Source: JACKFB01 sp041389525 (GTDB taxonomy: Bacteria > Myxococcota_A > UBA9042 > PHBI01 > JACKFB01). Taken from it: a stretch of 62,031 bases of DNA. Below are positions 27,601 through 40,775 of this stretch, piece by piece; the stretch's first letter is position 1, and each line of letters starts with the position of its first letter. Position numbers and translations under genes: made by a program. The stretch covers positions 1 through 62,031 of the forward strand of contig JAWKRR010000046.1 of the NCBI GenBank assembly GCA_041389525.1. Direction: 5' to 3'. The notes under the pieces are model-generated. The model ran no database searches and had not been told where the DNA came from. It worked only from the letters and a program-made list of their open reading frames with translations.

Positions 27601-30466
27601 GCCAATGCCCTGCGCGCACGTTGTCGCGCCGTGGGACTCCCAGGCGCCCTGCCGTCCTTCACCACCGACCCGCGTGGCCTCCTGACGTCAATCGCGTCAT
27701 GCCGCATGGCGCTCTCGACCTCGGCGTATACCAGCGCCGCCCCTGAGACCATTGCCCAGGCCTTCATCGAAGACCATGCCGAGCTGTTCGGCATGGTCCC
27801 GAACGACTTCGGCACTCGGGTGACCCTGCCGCTCGTCCACGTGCACAAGGAACGCGATGGGACCGACCGCGTCAGGCTGACCCAGACCATCGACGGCTTG
27901 CCCGTCTTCACGTCGCGGTTCCGCATCGTCATCGACGCCAACGGCAAGGTCACCCGCGCCGGCGGCCACCTCACCCCGCCGTGGGCCGTCGCCAGCCTGC
28001 CGGAGTCCGTCGACGAGGCCGCCGCCAAGACGGTCGCCGCCGAAGCGGTCGCCGCCGACCCGGCAGACGGCGTCACGCTGATCGAGGGCATCTACGACCC
28101 CGCCGCCGGCGGCCAGAGCGACCGCCTCGCCGTCCGAGCGTGGCGCGGCACAGTCCTCGGGGCCGTCGCTCAGCCCCAGGTCTATGTCGCTCGCTCGAAC
28201 GGCGAGGTTCTGTTCATCGATTCGCGAACGGCCGCCATGACCTGGGGCGAACTCACGCCGGCCGAGCGGCACGTCGAGGCCTACGCCCGAGTCGTCGAAC
28301 CATGCACGACATCGGGTGGCGGCGAACCAACGTGTACAGCCTATCCTGGAGCACTTGTTCCGGCCGACATCGACCTGTTGCCGCCGCACGTCTCCGCCGA
28401 GATGCTGCAGTACTCCTCACTCATACAGCTCACCGTGGGGGCGGCCGATCAGTGCGAGTTCGTGAGCACGGCGACCTCTGAACCTCCTCGGCTATCCACG
28501 TACTGTTCAGATGTCTCCGGCGTGCCCACGGAGTGTACGCAGGGGCACGAAGAGTGTCGTGCCACCACGTGGTCGCCGAACGGCGAACGGCTCAAAGACG
28601 CACTCATTGGCGTCGGGGCCTTCTACTACGAATGGACCGGGCGCGTCGGATGGGATGATTGGATCATCTCCGATGATCCGGCAGAGCCTGCTCTCCACCG
28701 ACTCCGCGCGCTGACCGACTTTGAGATACCGGATGCTGACAACGTCCAGTCCTGCGCGGTGGGACTGCCCTTCGCGCCGTCGCCGGCCCAGTGGATTCGC
28801 GGGTCCGACGACGCGTCGAGCCTCATCGTCATAGCCGCCGGCCTCCTCACGAACGGGGCCGGGGACCCCATAGACGACGACGCGTTCGAGTTCACGCTGG
28901 CCCACGAGACGAGCCACGGGATCGACTTTGCCGAAGGAGACATTGCCGGCGTGGGAGCGGCGCCCACCGCAGAGACGGTTCGGGAGGGGCTGGCCGACAC
29001 CTTCGGAGTCCTTCGCCAAGCGTACGAGCGCAGGGAAGACGCCGACCCGAGCCCCGATTGGTACAAGGCTATCGAGTGTCACAGCGTGGAGGAGTGTCCT
29101 TGCGGGGCTCCCGCGTCACCGCCCTTTGGCGTGAGCGTCGCGAACGGCCAGGAAGGTGGTGTGCCGACGCCGATGCACCTCACCGAGATCTGCTCGACCT
29201 GTGGCCCGAGTCACAACGCCTTCATCCTGACCAAGCTCGCCCAACTCATGGGCGACAGCAGCGCCACGCCGCACCATGGGATCGCCGTGCCGCACGTCGC
29301 GGACGTGGGATGGACCTACGAGGACCTGACCCGGCTCTTCCTGGACACACTGAAGGCGCTCGATTCGGGTCGGCTCGACCGGCTGCGCGAAGAGCTACTG
29401 CACCAAGCCGACAAACTCACCGAGACGCTTCCAGACGTCGATGCCCTGCCGATTCTCAAGATGGTTCGCGCCGCCGCGGACGCCGTTGGCCTGTGGAGCA
29501 CGTCTCGGCCGGTGGGTGCCGACGTCCCCCCGTCGGAGGATTTGGCCTCGGCCAGAAGCGGGCCCATGCACTTGACCTTTTGGGCTGCCACCCCGAGCCT
29601 GCTCTGCTACCACGCGAAGCTCTGCGGGTTCGCCGAGAGTTGTGTCGGGGGTGTGATCGATCACCCTGTTTCGGTGACGACCGGGCCAACTGCAGTGACC
29701 CTCGGCGACACGGTCTATGTGGCGTTTGGCGGTCAGTCCGGCGCCCTCACTGTCATGCAGGTCGACGTCTCCGCCACCATGACCGCCGGGCCGACGCCTG
29801 CTGGGCATTTCACCGACGCCGCGCCGGCCCTCGCCACGGATGGCAACGACCTGTATCTGTTCTACAAGACGCTTGGGGCGCCCGGCGACATCGCGGTGCT
29901 GAAGTTGGCGTCGCCGGGCACCTCCGGTGCGACATGGGAACTTGTGGCGACGAAGACCGGGGTCGACGCCGTCACGGGCCTCTCGACGGCGTTCGGGGCG
30001 GCGGATATCGCGGATGCGCCGCCCTCGACCCGGGTATTTGTCGCGTTTGGGGCCCAGGCGGCGAGCGGACTGACCGAGACGGCGCTCTGGGAATTCGTCC
30101 CCGGCAATCCGGGCAGCGGCAGCATCTCTCGCTGGATGGTCGATGGACCGTCAGGCCCGGCAACGCTCGCCCCGGCCATCGACCGCCGGCCCTTCGCAGC
30201 CTACTTCCGCGGGATGGTGCACATCGGGGTGAGGGCCGCCTGGGCCACCAGCCAGGCCGAGATGACCTACATCCGCTGTACCCCGACGGGCGCGGGCTGC
30301 GAGGACTGGACGGCGCCGTGGATCCTCGAGGACTCGGCCTCAGAACGGCCGGCGGCGTTGGCCGCCGACGACCTGAGCGCGTCCGTGGGAGTATCCGAGC
30401 TCGTGCTGTGGTCACTACCCACCACAGGCAATGGCTTGGTGAGGGCCAACGCGCGGAGCAAGGCCA

Positions 30467-30474
<8 letters not shown>
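24611..30474 (+). CDS. Modular secreted M4-like metalloprotease with fibronectin III domains (start disrupted by a C8 tract)
   Basis: The open frame runs 24709-30474 (1,921 residues from a GTG). The best start is ATG 24611 behind GGAGACGTG, but it is out of frame; one extra C in the C8 run at 24654-24661 would join it to RPKRLALVVALVLAAAALTL, an ideal signal peptide. Order of parts: beta-helix/polymer-like N-domain (~20-290), Cys-rich ECDDGDPC turn (~305), several FN3 modules (~330-930), FTP-type propeptide region (~1000-1175), then an M4 catalytic core: HETSH (His1399, His1403), third ligand Glu1426 in VREGLADTFG, and SHNAFILTKL with His1502 matching the thermolysin transition-state His. A beta-propeller-like C-terminal region (~1620-1915) follows. 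Secreted zinc endopeptidase; target unknown. Its stop overlaps the RCC1 gene. Confidence 0.85.
24654..24661 (+). repeat. C8 homopolymer near the protease start
   Basis: Eight consecutive C lie between the best ribosome site/ATG (24611) and the signal-peptide frame. Nine (or six) would put them in one frame. Either an assembly error or a slippage site. Confidence 0.85.
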
Positions 30475-33529
<3,055 letters not shown>

Positions 33530-33726
33530 CACGGGCGCCATCACCCACGCCCGAGAGGAAAGGAGGAAAGGGGTCAGGAACCGACTTGCAAACTTCTCGC
33601 GATAACTTACGGAAATCACAAGTATATTTCCCGAACCACTTCTGCGGGCGCGGATAGGGCCAGGGAAGGCAGCCCACGGTGATGTTGAAATTCACTCAGC
33701 CCGTTCCGCAACAGGTCAGGATGCCA
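33530..33726. other. Intergenic junction left of the duplicated segment
   Basis: No gene seen. Purine-rich AAAGGGGTCAGGAACC at 33567-33582 recalls sequences found beside REP-type tyrosine transposase elements, from memory only. AT-richer stretch at 33595-33640. The right repeat copy begins at 33727. Confidence 0.5.
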
Positions 33727-33964
33727 CGTCCCGTGGCGCCCGGACCCGAGACCGGCGCTCGCGCTCTTGCGTGAGCTACACGCCGAGGTGCGCGCGATCT
33801 GCTGGCTGCGCGCCCTCGCCGACACGCCCTGGTCGAACGAGGTCCAGCCGCGGCTGTCGGCGCTGCTCGGCACGGCGCGCACCACCGCGGAGGTCCTGGC
33901 CACTGCGTCCGGCGTGGCCCCCGCGGGCGTCGCGCTGCTCGAGCGACTGCGCGCCGAGCTCTGA
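33727..33964 (+). pseudogene. 3' fragment of the HExxH-like gene
   Basis: Copy of the last ~79 codons of the 22086-23204 gene, differing by one base within the coding part and ending at the same stop. It has no 5' end, signal or start of its own; the sequence before 33727 is unrelated. A 65-residue reading frame from 33767 is what remains. Confidence 0.9.
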
Positions 33965-33993
33965 CCCGCGTCAGCCGCGCCAGTCGCGCGCAG

Positions 33994-34032
33994 GGGACCG
34001 CGTCAGCCGCGCGATGCGGCCGCCGCGGTCCC
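33994..34032. terminator. Duplicated hairpin
   Basis: Copy of the 23234-23272 hairpin (GGGACCGCG / CGCGGTCCC). Confidence 0.4.
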
Positions 34033-34051
34033 ACCGCACGGCTCACGAGGG

Positions 34052-34711
34052 TCAGATGGACTTCTTCGAGAAGTACCAGTCCGTGACCTCGAACTCGGCG
34101 GCCCGGCCGCTTCTCAGCGTCGGCGGCCGTCCCGGGCGGCGGCACGATGACCTTCTCGCCCGGCTTCCAGTTCGCCGGGCAGGCCACGCCGTGCTTGTCG
34201 ACGGTCTGCAGGGCGTCCACGACGCGCAGCACCTCGTCGAAGTTCCGGCCGACATTGAGCGGGTAGTAGATCATCGCCCGCAGGTTGCGCTGGGATCGAT
34301 GAAGAACACCGCGCGGACCGCCGCCGTGTCGGAGCTCGCTGAGTGGATCATCCCGTAGGCCTTCGACACCTTCATGTCGAGGTCGGCGATGACCGGGAAG
34401 CGGATGTCGACGCCGAAGTTCTGCTTGATGTTCCGGATCCACGCGATGTGGCTGAACACGCTGTCGACGGAGTTGCCCAGCAGCGCGACGTTGCGCTTGG
34501 CCAGCTCATCCTCGAGCTGCGCGAACGCCATGAACTCGGTGGTGCAGACCGGCGTGAAGTCCGCCGGGTGCGAGAAGAGGATCACCCACTTGCCCTTCTC
34601 CCACTCCGACAGGTGGATCTCACCAGCGGTGGACTTCGCCTTGAAGTCCGGGACGGGGCCATTGAGCTGCAACGCCGGCTGTGCGGCCTGGATATCGGTC
34701 GAATCACTCAT
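34052..34711 (-). pseudogene. Frameshifted second copy of the peroxiredoxin gene
   Basis: Same start and same end as the intact gene, but a one-base loss near 34293 (after VFFIDP, codon ~140) leads to a stop a few codons later, and a two-base loss near 34100 brings the frame back, so the last residues (EFEVTDWYFSKKSI) are again in frame. The first 140 residues, including the peroxidatic Cys56, remain; the Cys178 region is out of frame. The upstream region and ribosome site are kept. A truncated protein might be made but would lack the C-terminal third. Confidence 0.92.
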
Positions 34712-34896
34712 CGCTCTCTCCTGTGGCGCGAATTGCTAGGGGAACCGACCACGAGCGGGTGGTCGCCCGTATCCCATGCCAGCCCGCGCGAAAGTTCGGA
34801 TGCAGGCCGGAAGACGCGAGGAAGAACAGAGGCCCGCGTACGGCCTCATTTCCTGGCAGCGGTGAGCATAGATCGTTCGCCGCGGGCTCGCGAGGG

Positions 34897-35020
34897 CTGC
34901 GCGCGAAATCGCTCGATCCGCTGTGGGAGTAGCCTCGCGCGCTTCGTGAGGGCCTGACGGCTGGCGGCCGCCGCGGCGGATCGGTTAGAAGTGGTGGCAC
35001 AAGACACGAACGGCAGGTGG
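34897..35020. other. Intergenic region right of the duplicated segment
   Basis: 124 nt between the end of the repeat and the next lipoprotein. GC-rich, with GGCGGCCGCCGCGGCGG at ~34964. No gene seen. Confidence 0.4.
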
Positions 35021-36379
35021 ATGATGACGCGCGCCCGGCTCCATTGGCTGCTGGTGGTCAGCGGGCTTGCGCTCGCGTGCGGCGATTCGACCGGTGGCGG
35101 TCGCGATCGCGCCGACGACGCGGCCGATGCCGGTGAGCTCGACGCCGCCGCGCTGGTGGACGCCGTCTCGGGGCCCGATCCTGGCGCGGCGGAGGACTCA
35201 GACTCCGACGGGATCGACGCAGCGGAGGTCGACGCCACCGAGGCCGGCGACACGTCCGGGCCCGACGCGGGCGTGATCGACGGTGACGGCGGCTCCGACA
35301 CAGCGCCTGCGCAGGACTGCGACAAGGGCCAGGTCGTGCTTGGCGGGGACGTGTCAGCCTTCGACCGGTGCAAGATGGTGCGCTGGCTCGCCATCGAGGG
35401 CTGCGACGGCGAGGCGACGACCGTCACGCTCCCCGACCTCGAGGAGACCGCCGAGTCAGTCACCCTCTGCCTCGACGCCGGCGACGTGGTGTCGCTGCCC
35501 GCGCTGCGCAGGGTCGTTGGCCTGTCGCTGGCGCTTCGAGGGCCGGCCGAGCTGGCCGTCGCGGCGCTGGAGGTGGAGGGCGACCTGGCGCTCGAGATCG
35601 ACAACTTCGCCGTCGAGCTCACCCTCAGCGGGGTCGTCCGGATCGAGGGCGCGCTGAACCTGGGCGGCCAGAGCGGCGCGCAGACCTTGCGGGTACCTGA
35701 CCTCGCGGCCGTGGGCCGGATCAGCGCGGTGGGGACGGCGACCGACAGGCTGGTGCTGGACGCGCTGACCGTCGCGGGCCGGATCGACGCTGGGGGGGCG
35801 CTCTTCTCGTGGCTCGACGCGCCCATCCTCGCCGAGGTCACCGGCGATCTCCGGATCGGCGGGCGCGACTTCGCCGCGATGAGCGCGCCCAAGCTCGCCC
35901 ACGTGGGCGGCGTCTACCAGCACCTCGCCGGGCCCTTCGACACCCACGGCGGTTTCCCAGCGCTTCAGTCGGTGGGCGGTGACCTCACGCTGCGTCCGAC
36001 GCCGTGTCTCGAGCGGGATTGCGAGGGCTTCGAGAGTCTCGGCCAAGCCAGCTTTCCCTACCCGCTGCTGGCCGCGGTCGGAGGCGCGCTCGAGATCGCA
36101 GCCACACGTGCCGCCACCACCCTCGCGCTGCCGGCCCTCGTCAGCGCCGGCGGGCTGCGCGTCACGGAGAACCAAGCGCTGACGGCTCTCTCAATTCCGC
36201 TGCTCAACGCGGTCCCCGGGAACGTGGATGTCTCAGGGAATCCGCTGCTTCCGCAGTGCAGCATCGACGCGACGCTATCGGGCGCGGTCGTGGGCGGCAC
36301 GGTCACCCTCGAGGGAAACCGCGAGGATTGTGTTTGCGCTGGTGCAGACCCATCGATCGCGACCTGTCCGGAGCGCTGA
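35021..36379 (+). CDS. Lipoprotein with L-domain/leucine-rich-like beta-helix
   Basis: 452 residues from ATG 35021 (a GTG at 34991 is possible but gives a long N-region). Lipobox LALAC (Cys~16) then CGD and an Asp/Ala spacer (~20-95). Residues ~100-440 are short repeats in which hydrophobic residues recur every ~22-24 residues (VTLPDLEET, VVSLPALRRV, LRVPDLAAV, LTLRPTPC, LALPALVSA, LSIPLLNAV), the pattern of receptor L-domain or BspA-like beta-helices. Ends with a Cys pair. Possibly adhesion. Confidence 0.83.
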   Translation: MMTRARLHWLLVVSGLALACGDSTGGGRDRADDAADAGELDAAALVDAVSGPDPGAAEDSDSDGIDAAEVDATEAGDTSGPDAGVIDGDGGSDTAPAQDCDKGQVVLGGDVSAFDRCKMVRWLAIEGCDGEATTVTLPDLEETAESVTLCLDAGDVVSLPALRRVVGLSLALRGPAELAVAALEVEGDLALEIDNFAVELTLSGVVRIEGALNLGGQSGAQTLRVPDLAAVGRISAVGTATDRLVLDALTVAGRIDAGGALFSWLDAPILAEVTGDLRIGGRDFAAMSAPKLAHVGGVYQHLAGPFDTHGGFPALQSVGGDLTLRPTPCLERDCEGFESLGQASFPYPLLAAVGGALEIAATRAATTLALPALVSAGGLRVTENQALTALSIPLLNAVPGNVDVSGNPLLPQCSIDATLSGAVVGGTVTLEGNREDCVCAGADPSIATCPER

Positions 36380-36533
36380 CAGGCTGCGCGACGGCCGGGG
36401 ACTTCGCGAGGCGGACGATACCGCATCGCAGCATGTTGTGACGAACGGCACGCGAGCTTGGCATTCCCGAGGACGGGGAGTGTATGCTCTCTGCTCCCTC
36501 AGAATCACGCAGCCAACCGACTGGAGCCCCCCC

Positions 36534-38189
36534 ATGCGGTCTATCATCTATCTCTCCCTTTGCTGTGGCCTAGCTTGCTGCGCTGCACTCGCTTGCGAGG
36601 GCAACAGCGACGACACTGACGCGGACGCGAGCGACACCAGCGCCGACGTGGACGCGAGCGAGCCCGCCCGCACCACGGTGACCCTCGCCGGAGAACCGGC
36701 CGCCCTCGACATCCTCTGGGTCATCGACGGCTCCAACTCGATGTGCGAGGAGCAGCTTGCCCTCACCGACGCGTTCGGCGGGTTCGTCGACGCGCTTCGG
36801 GTCCAGACGCCGATCGACCTGCGGACGGCCGTCGTGTCGATGGATATGGAGTGCACGCAGGCTTCGGGCGTGACGTCCCCCGTCTCCGGCCGCTTCAGCC
36901 AGGGTGCGGCGGCGGCGTTCCCACCCGGCTGCCAGCAGCGGAGGCCTTGGCCGTGCACGACCAACGCAGATTGCGCGGGGTTGGACTGCACCCTCTTTGG
37001 CGCATGCGACGCGCAGGGTGATTGGGCCTGTCGCAAGGCCCAGAACGCCTCGTGCGTGGAGAACCCGAACGGCTCGCTGAACACTACGTGCCGCCGGGCC
37101 TGCACCGCCGACGCAGAATGCCAGCAGCTCTTCGGCGACCCGCGCTACGTCTGCCAGAAGCTCTCGCGCAGCCCGTCGGATTGGGGCTGCATCCTGCCGC
37201 CCTCGACCGCCGACTGCCCCGCGAGCCTGCCCCCCGTGCTCGGCGGCGACGACCTCGCGCAGTTCCCGTGCATCGCCACCATCGGCGTGAATCAAGCGGC
37301 CTGCTGGACCCACGAGCAGGGGATGCGGAGCGCGGCGGTCGCGCTCATGCCGGCCGGCCCCAACGCGGCCTCGATCGCCTGCGCCCCTGCCGACGAGGCC
37401 GCCGGAAAGTGCAGGCGATTCCTGCGCCCGGAGGCGGCGCTGTTGGTGGCGTTCATCTCCACGGAGGACGACTGTTCCTCGGTGGCGGACATCCCCGAGG
37501 AGGAGAGGGACCGCTGCATGCTGCTCGCGGACGAGACGGCTGGCGGCCCCCTGATGGCAGTCTCCAAGGTGTCCGAGGCCCTCAAGAGCGCGAAATCGGC
37601 GCCGTCGCAGGTGCACGTCGCCGTCGTCGCGGGCGATGCCCTGGCCGGGTCGACCTACACGCCCAAGGTCGGCTCGGTGATGGGAAAGCCTTACTGCGAG
37701 GACATCTACGCGGAGTTGGCGGCCGGGAACCTCAGCGAGGTCGAGGCCGCGCGGGAGTGCTATCTTGAGTCCGTGGGGAGTGAGTTTATCTGCCACCACA
37801 CCAGCACGACCTGCGACGGACCGACGGGCCCCGCGCGGTGGGGTCAGCGATACCAGCAGCTCGTGGCGGGCTTCGGCGACAACGGCACATTCGAGAATAT
37901 CTGCGCGCCGGAGGCCATCCCGAGCGCGTTGGGGCGCGTGGCCGCCAAGTTCGCGAGCACGCCGATGCGTTATTGCGTGCCCGCCACGGTCGCAGATGCC
38001 GCCGCGGTCCAGGTCACCCTCGAGCGCGCCGACGGCACCACAAGCTCGCTGACGCAGGGGGCGGGCGCTGACGGATATTCCGTGGTGATCGACGCCCCCG
38101 AGTGCGACGGGCAACCCAACATCACCCTGAACACGGCCGCCCCGGCGGGCGCGAAGCTGCAGGTCTCCTACCCGGCGCCGGCGATCTAG
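36534..38189 (+). CDS. VWA-like lipoprotein, Cys-rich
   Basis: 551 residues from ATG 36534; the frame is open further up but those codons overlap the previous gene. Signal peptide and lipobox LAC in CCAALAC (Cys~20), Asp/Ala spacer (~25-45), then a VWA-type core: LDILWVIDGSNSM with the DxSxS metal motif (~63-70), and Cys-rich insertions (PCTTNADCAGLDC, ~145-215). A later strand-helix region (VAFISTEDDCSS, ~305) belongs to the same domain. A small beta domain closes the protein (~480-550). This arrangement is frequent in myxobacterial lipoproteins. Different from the 5705/7915 pair in lacking TSP3 turns. Confidence 0.82.
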   Translation: MRSIIYLSLCCGLACCAALACEGNSDDTDADASDTSADVDASEPARTTVTLAGEPAALDILWVIDGSNSMCEEQLALTDAFGGFVDALRVQTPIDLRTAVVSMDMECTQASGVTSPVSGRFSQGAAAAFPPGCQQRRPWPCTTNADCAGLDCTLFGACDAQGDWACRKAQNASCVENPNGSLNTTCRRACTADAECQQLFGDPRYVCQKLSRSPSDWGCILPPSTADCPASLPPVLGGDDLAQFPCIATIGVNQAACWTHEQGMRSAAVALMPAGPNAASIACAPADEAAGKCRRFLRPEAALLVAFISTEDDCSSVADIPEEERDRCMLLADETAGGPLMAVSKVSEALKSAKSAPSQVHVAVVAGDALAGSTYTPKVGSVMGKPYCEDIYAELAAGNLSEVEAARECYLESVGSEFICHHTSTTCDGPTGPARWGQRYQQLVAGFGDNGTFENICAPEAIPSALGRVAAKFASTPMRYCVPATVADAAAVQVTLERADGTTSSLTQGAGADGYSVVIDAPECDGQPNITLNTAAPAGAKLQVSYPAPAI

Positions 38190-38501
38190 CGAGCGGCCTG
38201 CGGCGCCCGATCGCGCTGCAACAACCCGCGCAGCACCCGCCTCGCCCGGGTGGCGTTGCACAGAGTCTCAACCACCCGCGATGCCCTCGTCGCAAGCCAA
38301 TCGGTCCGGCACGGCGCTCCACCAACGAGCAAGGAGCGGTCTCGAGTCGAGTCGAGCACCTATGGGACCGCTCGCTGGAGCGGTTGAGCGCGAGCGAGCT
38401 TGCGGGTCGCGGGCTACCTCAAGGCGGCCCGGTGTGCGATTGTAGTTCGGCTTGTGCGCTGGGCAATGCCGCGCGGCGACACGAGCGCTCAGGAGCCTTC
38501 G
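38190..38501. other. Intergenic region, 312 nt
   Basis: No gene supported. Contains a short direct repeat (GTCGA three times in TCGAGTCGAGTCGAG, near 38343) and GAGCG-rich sequence near 38375-38400. An ATG at 38466 is an alternative, weaker start for the next gene. Confidence 0.45.
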
Positions 38502-40752
38502 GTGAAACATGCGAGCGGATGCGTTGCGGCACTGACTGCTGCGTTGCTACATAGTTGCGTAAGCCCACCGCCCAGGCCGCCCGTCTTGCCGCCGGTGAAG
38601 TCCGACGCGGACGTTGCAGCGCTGGGAGACGCGCCCGCAGAGGTCGACGCCACAGACGGGCTGGACGTGGACGGCTCAGGCGAACCAGCGGTGCCGTGCG
38701 AGACGCTCGCAGACTGCCCGGCCCCAGCGCCGTGCCGGGGAGCGGGGGTCTGTGACTCCGGAAGCCATACCTGCGTTTACGCGCCCCTGGACGGTCCGGC
38801 GTGCGACGATGGCGACGCGTGCACGGTCGCGGGCGTGTGCGTGAATGGGGCCTGTATCAGCGCGCCGAAGGACTGTGACGACGCCATCGCGTGCACCACC
38901 GACTCCTGCGCCCCGGGCGGGCAGTGCGTGCACGGCGTGGCCGGCTGCGATTGCAAGAAGGACGCGGATTGCGAAGACGAGGACCCCTGTACGCTGCCCG
39001 CAGCGTGCGAGAATCTCACCTGCTTTGGTCGCGAACCGGTGGATTGTTCCGCGTTCGACTCGCCCTGCCACGCGGGACGCTGTGAGGCCGCGACCGGCTC
39101 CTGCGTGGCGGAGCCGAAAGCCGACGAGAGCCCTTGCGACGACGGCGACCCCTGCACGGTCGGCGATTCCTGTCAGGGCTTGGCATGCAGTGGAGGCCCC
39201 AAGAGCTGCGACGACGGCGAGCAGTGCACGAGCGATTCGTGTGACGCCACCAGCGGGAAGTGCGTGCACGCGCCGCTGCCGAACGGAAGCGCGTGCGACG
39301 ATGGCGACCTCTGCACCATTGCGGACTCCTGCAACGCCGGGGCGTGCGCCGGCGTCCTGGAGAGCACGCTGTCGGTGGCGTGGGAAGTGCAGTTCGAAGG
39401 CTTGGCGCCTGGAGCCGCGCTGCTGCGAGGAGGGACGGCCGATGGCGGTGCCGTCCTTGTCGTCGAGGTCGAATCCCCATTCTTCTTCGGGTTCTCGGAG
39501 GGGCAGTGGATCGCCGCTGCGCCGCAGACCAAGCGTGGCGGGGGCGCATTTGTCGGCGGGCTGTGGATCGGGATGCTCGACGGCACGGGCGCGCTGGTCT
39601 GGCAGCGCACACTTGGGGGCAGCGAGAAGCTGAGCCTGAATGACGCGACGTTTAGCCCTACCGGGGACGCGTTCCTGCTCGTGGAGTATTCGGGGACGCT
39701 CGAGGGAGCGTTTCCTGCGATTTCGGAGCTGTTCGCGGCTCGGACGAAGCCCGGCCAAGCGCTGGTCGCGATCTCGTCGACGGGTGAGCTGATGTGGGCG
39801 CTGCCCATCCCGACGGAGTTGGACGCGGCAGCGCTCTTCTACAGCGGGGGCCAGGATCCCCGCGTCGGAGCTGTGGTCCGCCACACGGCGCAGTACGCGG
39901 CTGCGACCCAGCCCGCGGGGGTCCAACTGGTCTTGCCGGCTGCGACCGTCGGCACCTCCCTCGGCGCACTCAGCTGGAGCGCGATTTCGGGGCAGCTCAA
40001 AGCGATGAAAAGCATCGGAGGTCTCAGCGACGCCGCAGTGGAGTCCGTCGTCAGGGTGCGCGGCGCCGATGGCGGCGGCTTCGCGGTGGCCCTGGACGCG
40101 TACGATACCTCTTGGTTGGGAGGCCCGCTTGCGGTCCCGGCCACGCCGAAGTCAACCGACGGAGTGCTCGTCGGCGTTTTCACCGCGGACGGTATGGCGG
40201 TCTACGTGGCCTCGATCGATGGTCCGATCGGTGCCCGAGTGGGGGGTGTCGCGTTTAGGGCCGAGAGCGGACTGCTCGTGCTCGCAGCGACCCTCCACGG
40301 CATCGCCGTCACGGACGGTACGGGGGCCACAGCCGGTGCGTCTGCGAACTCCTGGAGTCCATTGCTCCCACCCTACTGCGCGGTTCGACTCAACCCGGCA
40401 GGGCAACGGATTTGGCCCATCCACTGCGACGAATTTGCGGGCTTTACCGAGGGCGTCCTGGGAGGCGGATGGCACGGCCTTGGCATTGGGGCTCGGCCAC
40501 GCCGTCCAGGCGCCGACCGGAGCCATCTACTCCCTCACGACGACACCGCAGGAGATCATGCGCTTCCTGGGCCAGCTGACGTCGGACGGCGACATCTTGA
40601 GTCTCGCGACCTGGGACTTGGCCGGCGCCTGTATAAATCCTCGGCTCGACCCCAGCCGCGCGGTGTTCTGCGACGAGGTCCAGCCGGGCGAGGGGCTGAT
40701 TCGATTGATGAAGCGGACGGAGTTCGCGCCGCTGCCGAACTGCTTGCTCTAA
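38502..40752 (+). CDS. Cys-rich lipoprotein, frameshifted near 40,460
   Basis: GTG 38502 follows AGGAG by six bases and gives a short signal peptide with lipobox ALLHSC. A Cys-rich region (~60-290) has repeated CDDGDxCT....C.....C modules, as in many delta-proteobacterial surface proteins, followed by a repeated beta domain (~300-650; ADGGAVLVVEVE, ADGGGFAVALDA). The frame shifts near 40459-40466: upstream the frame reads through GFTEGVLGGG, and the continuation ADGTALALGLGHAV... lies in the +1 frame to the stop at 40752. The unshifted frame continues to 41192 but would run antisense through the next gene and lacks the domain pattern. One net base change separates the two parts; either an assembly error or a recent inactivation. 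Confidence 0.75.
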
Positions 40753-40775
40753 TCCTGAGGATTGCCGGGTGGCGG

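Larger units (their letters stand above)
33727..34896. repeat. Direct repeat, right (decayed) copy, ~1.17 kb
   Basis: Matches 22967-24141. Compared with it: G4 to G3 just after the peroxiredoxin stop, a two-base loss near 34100, TT to T near 34293, and C4 to C3 near 34767, plus scattered substitutions. Confidence 0.93.
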
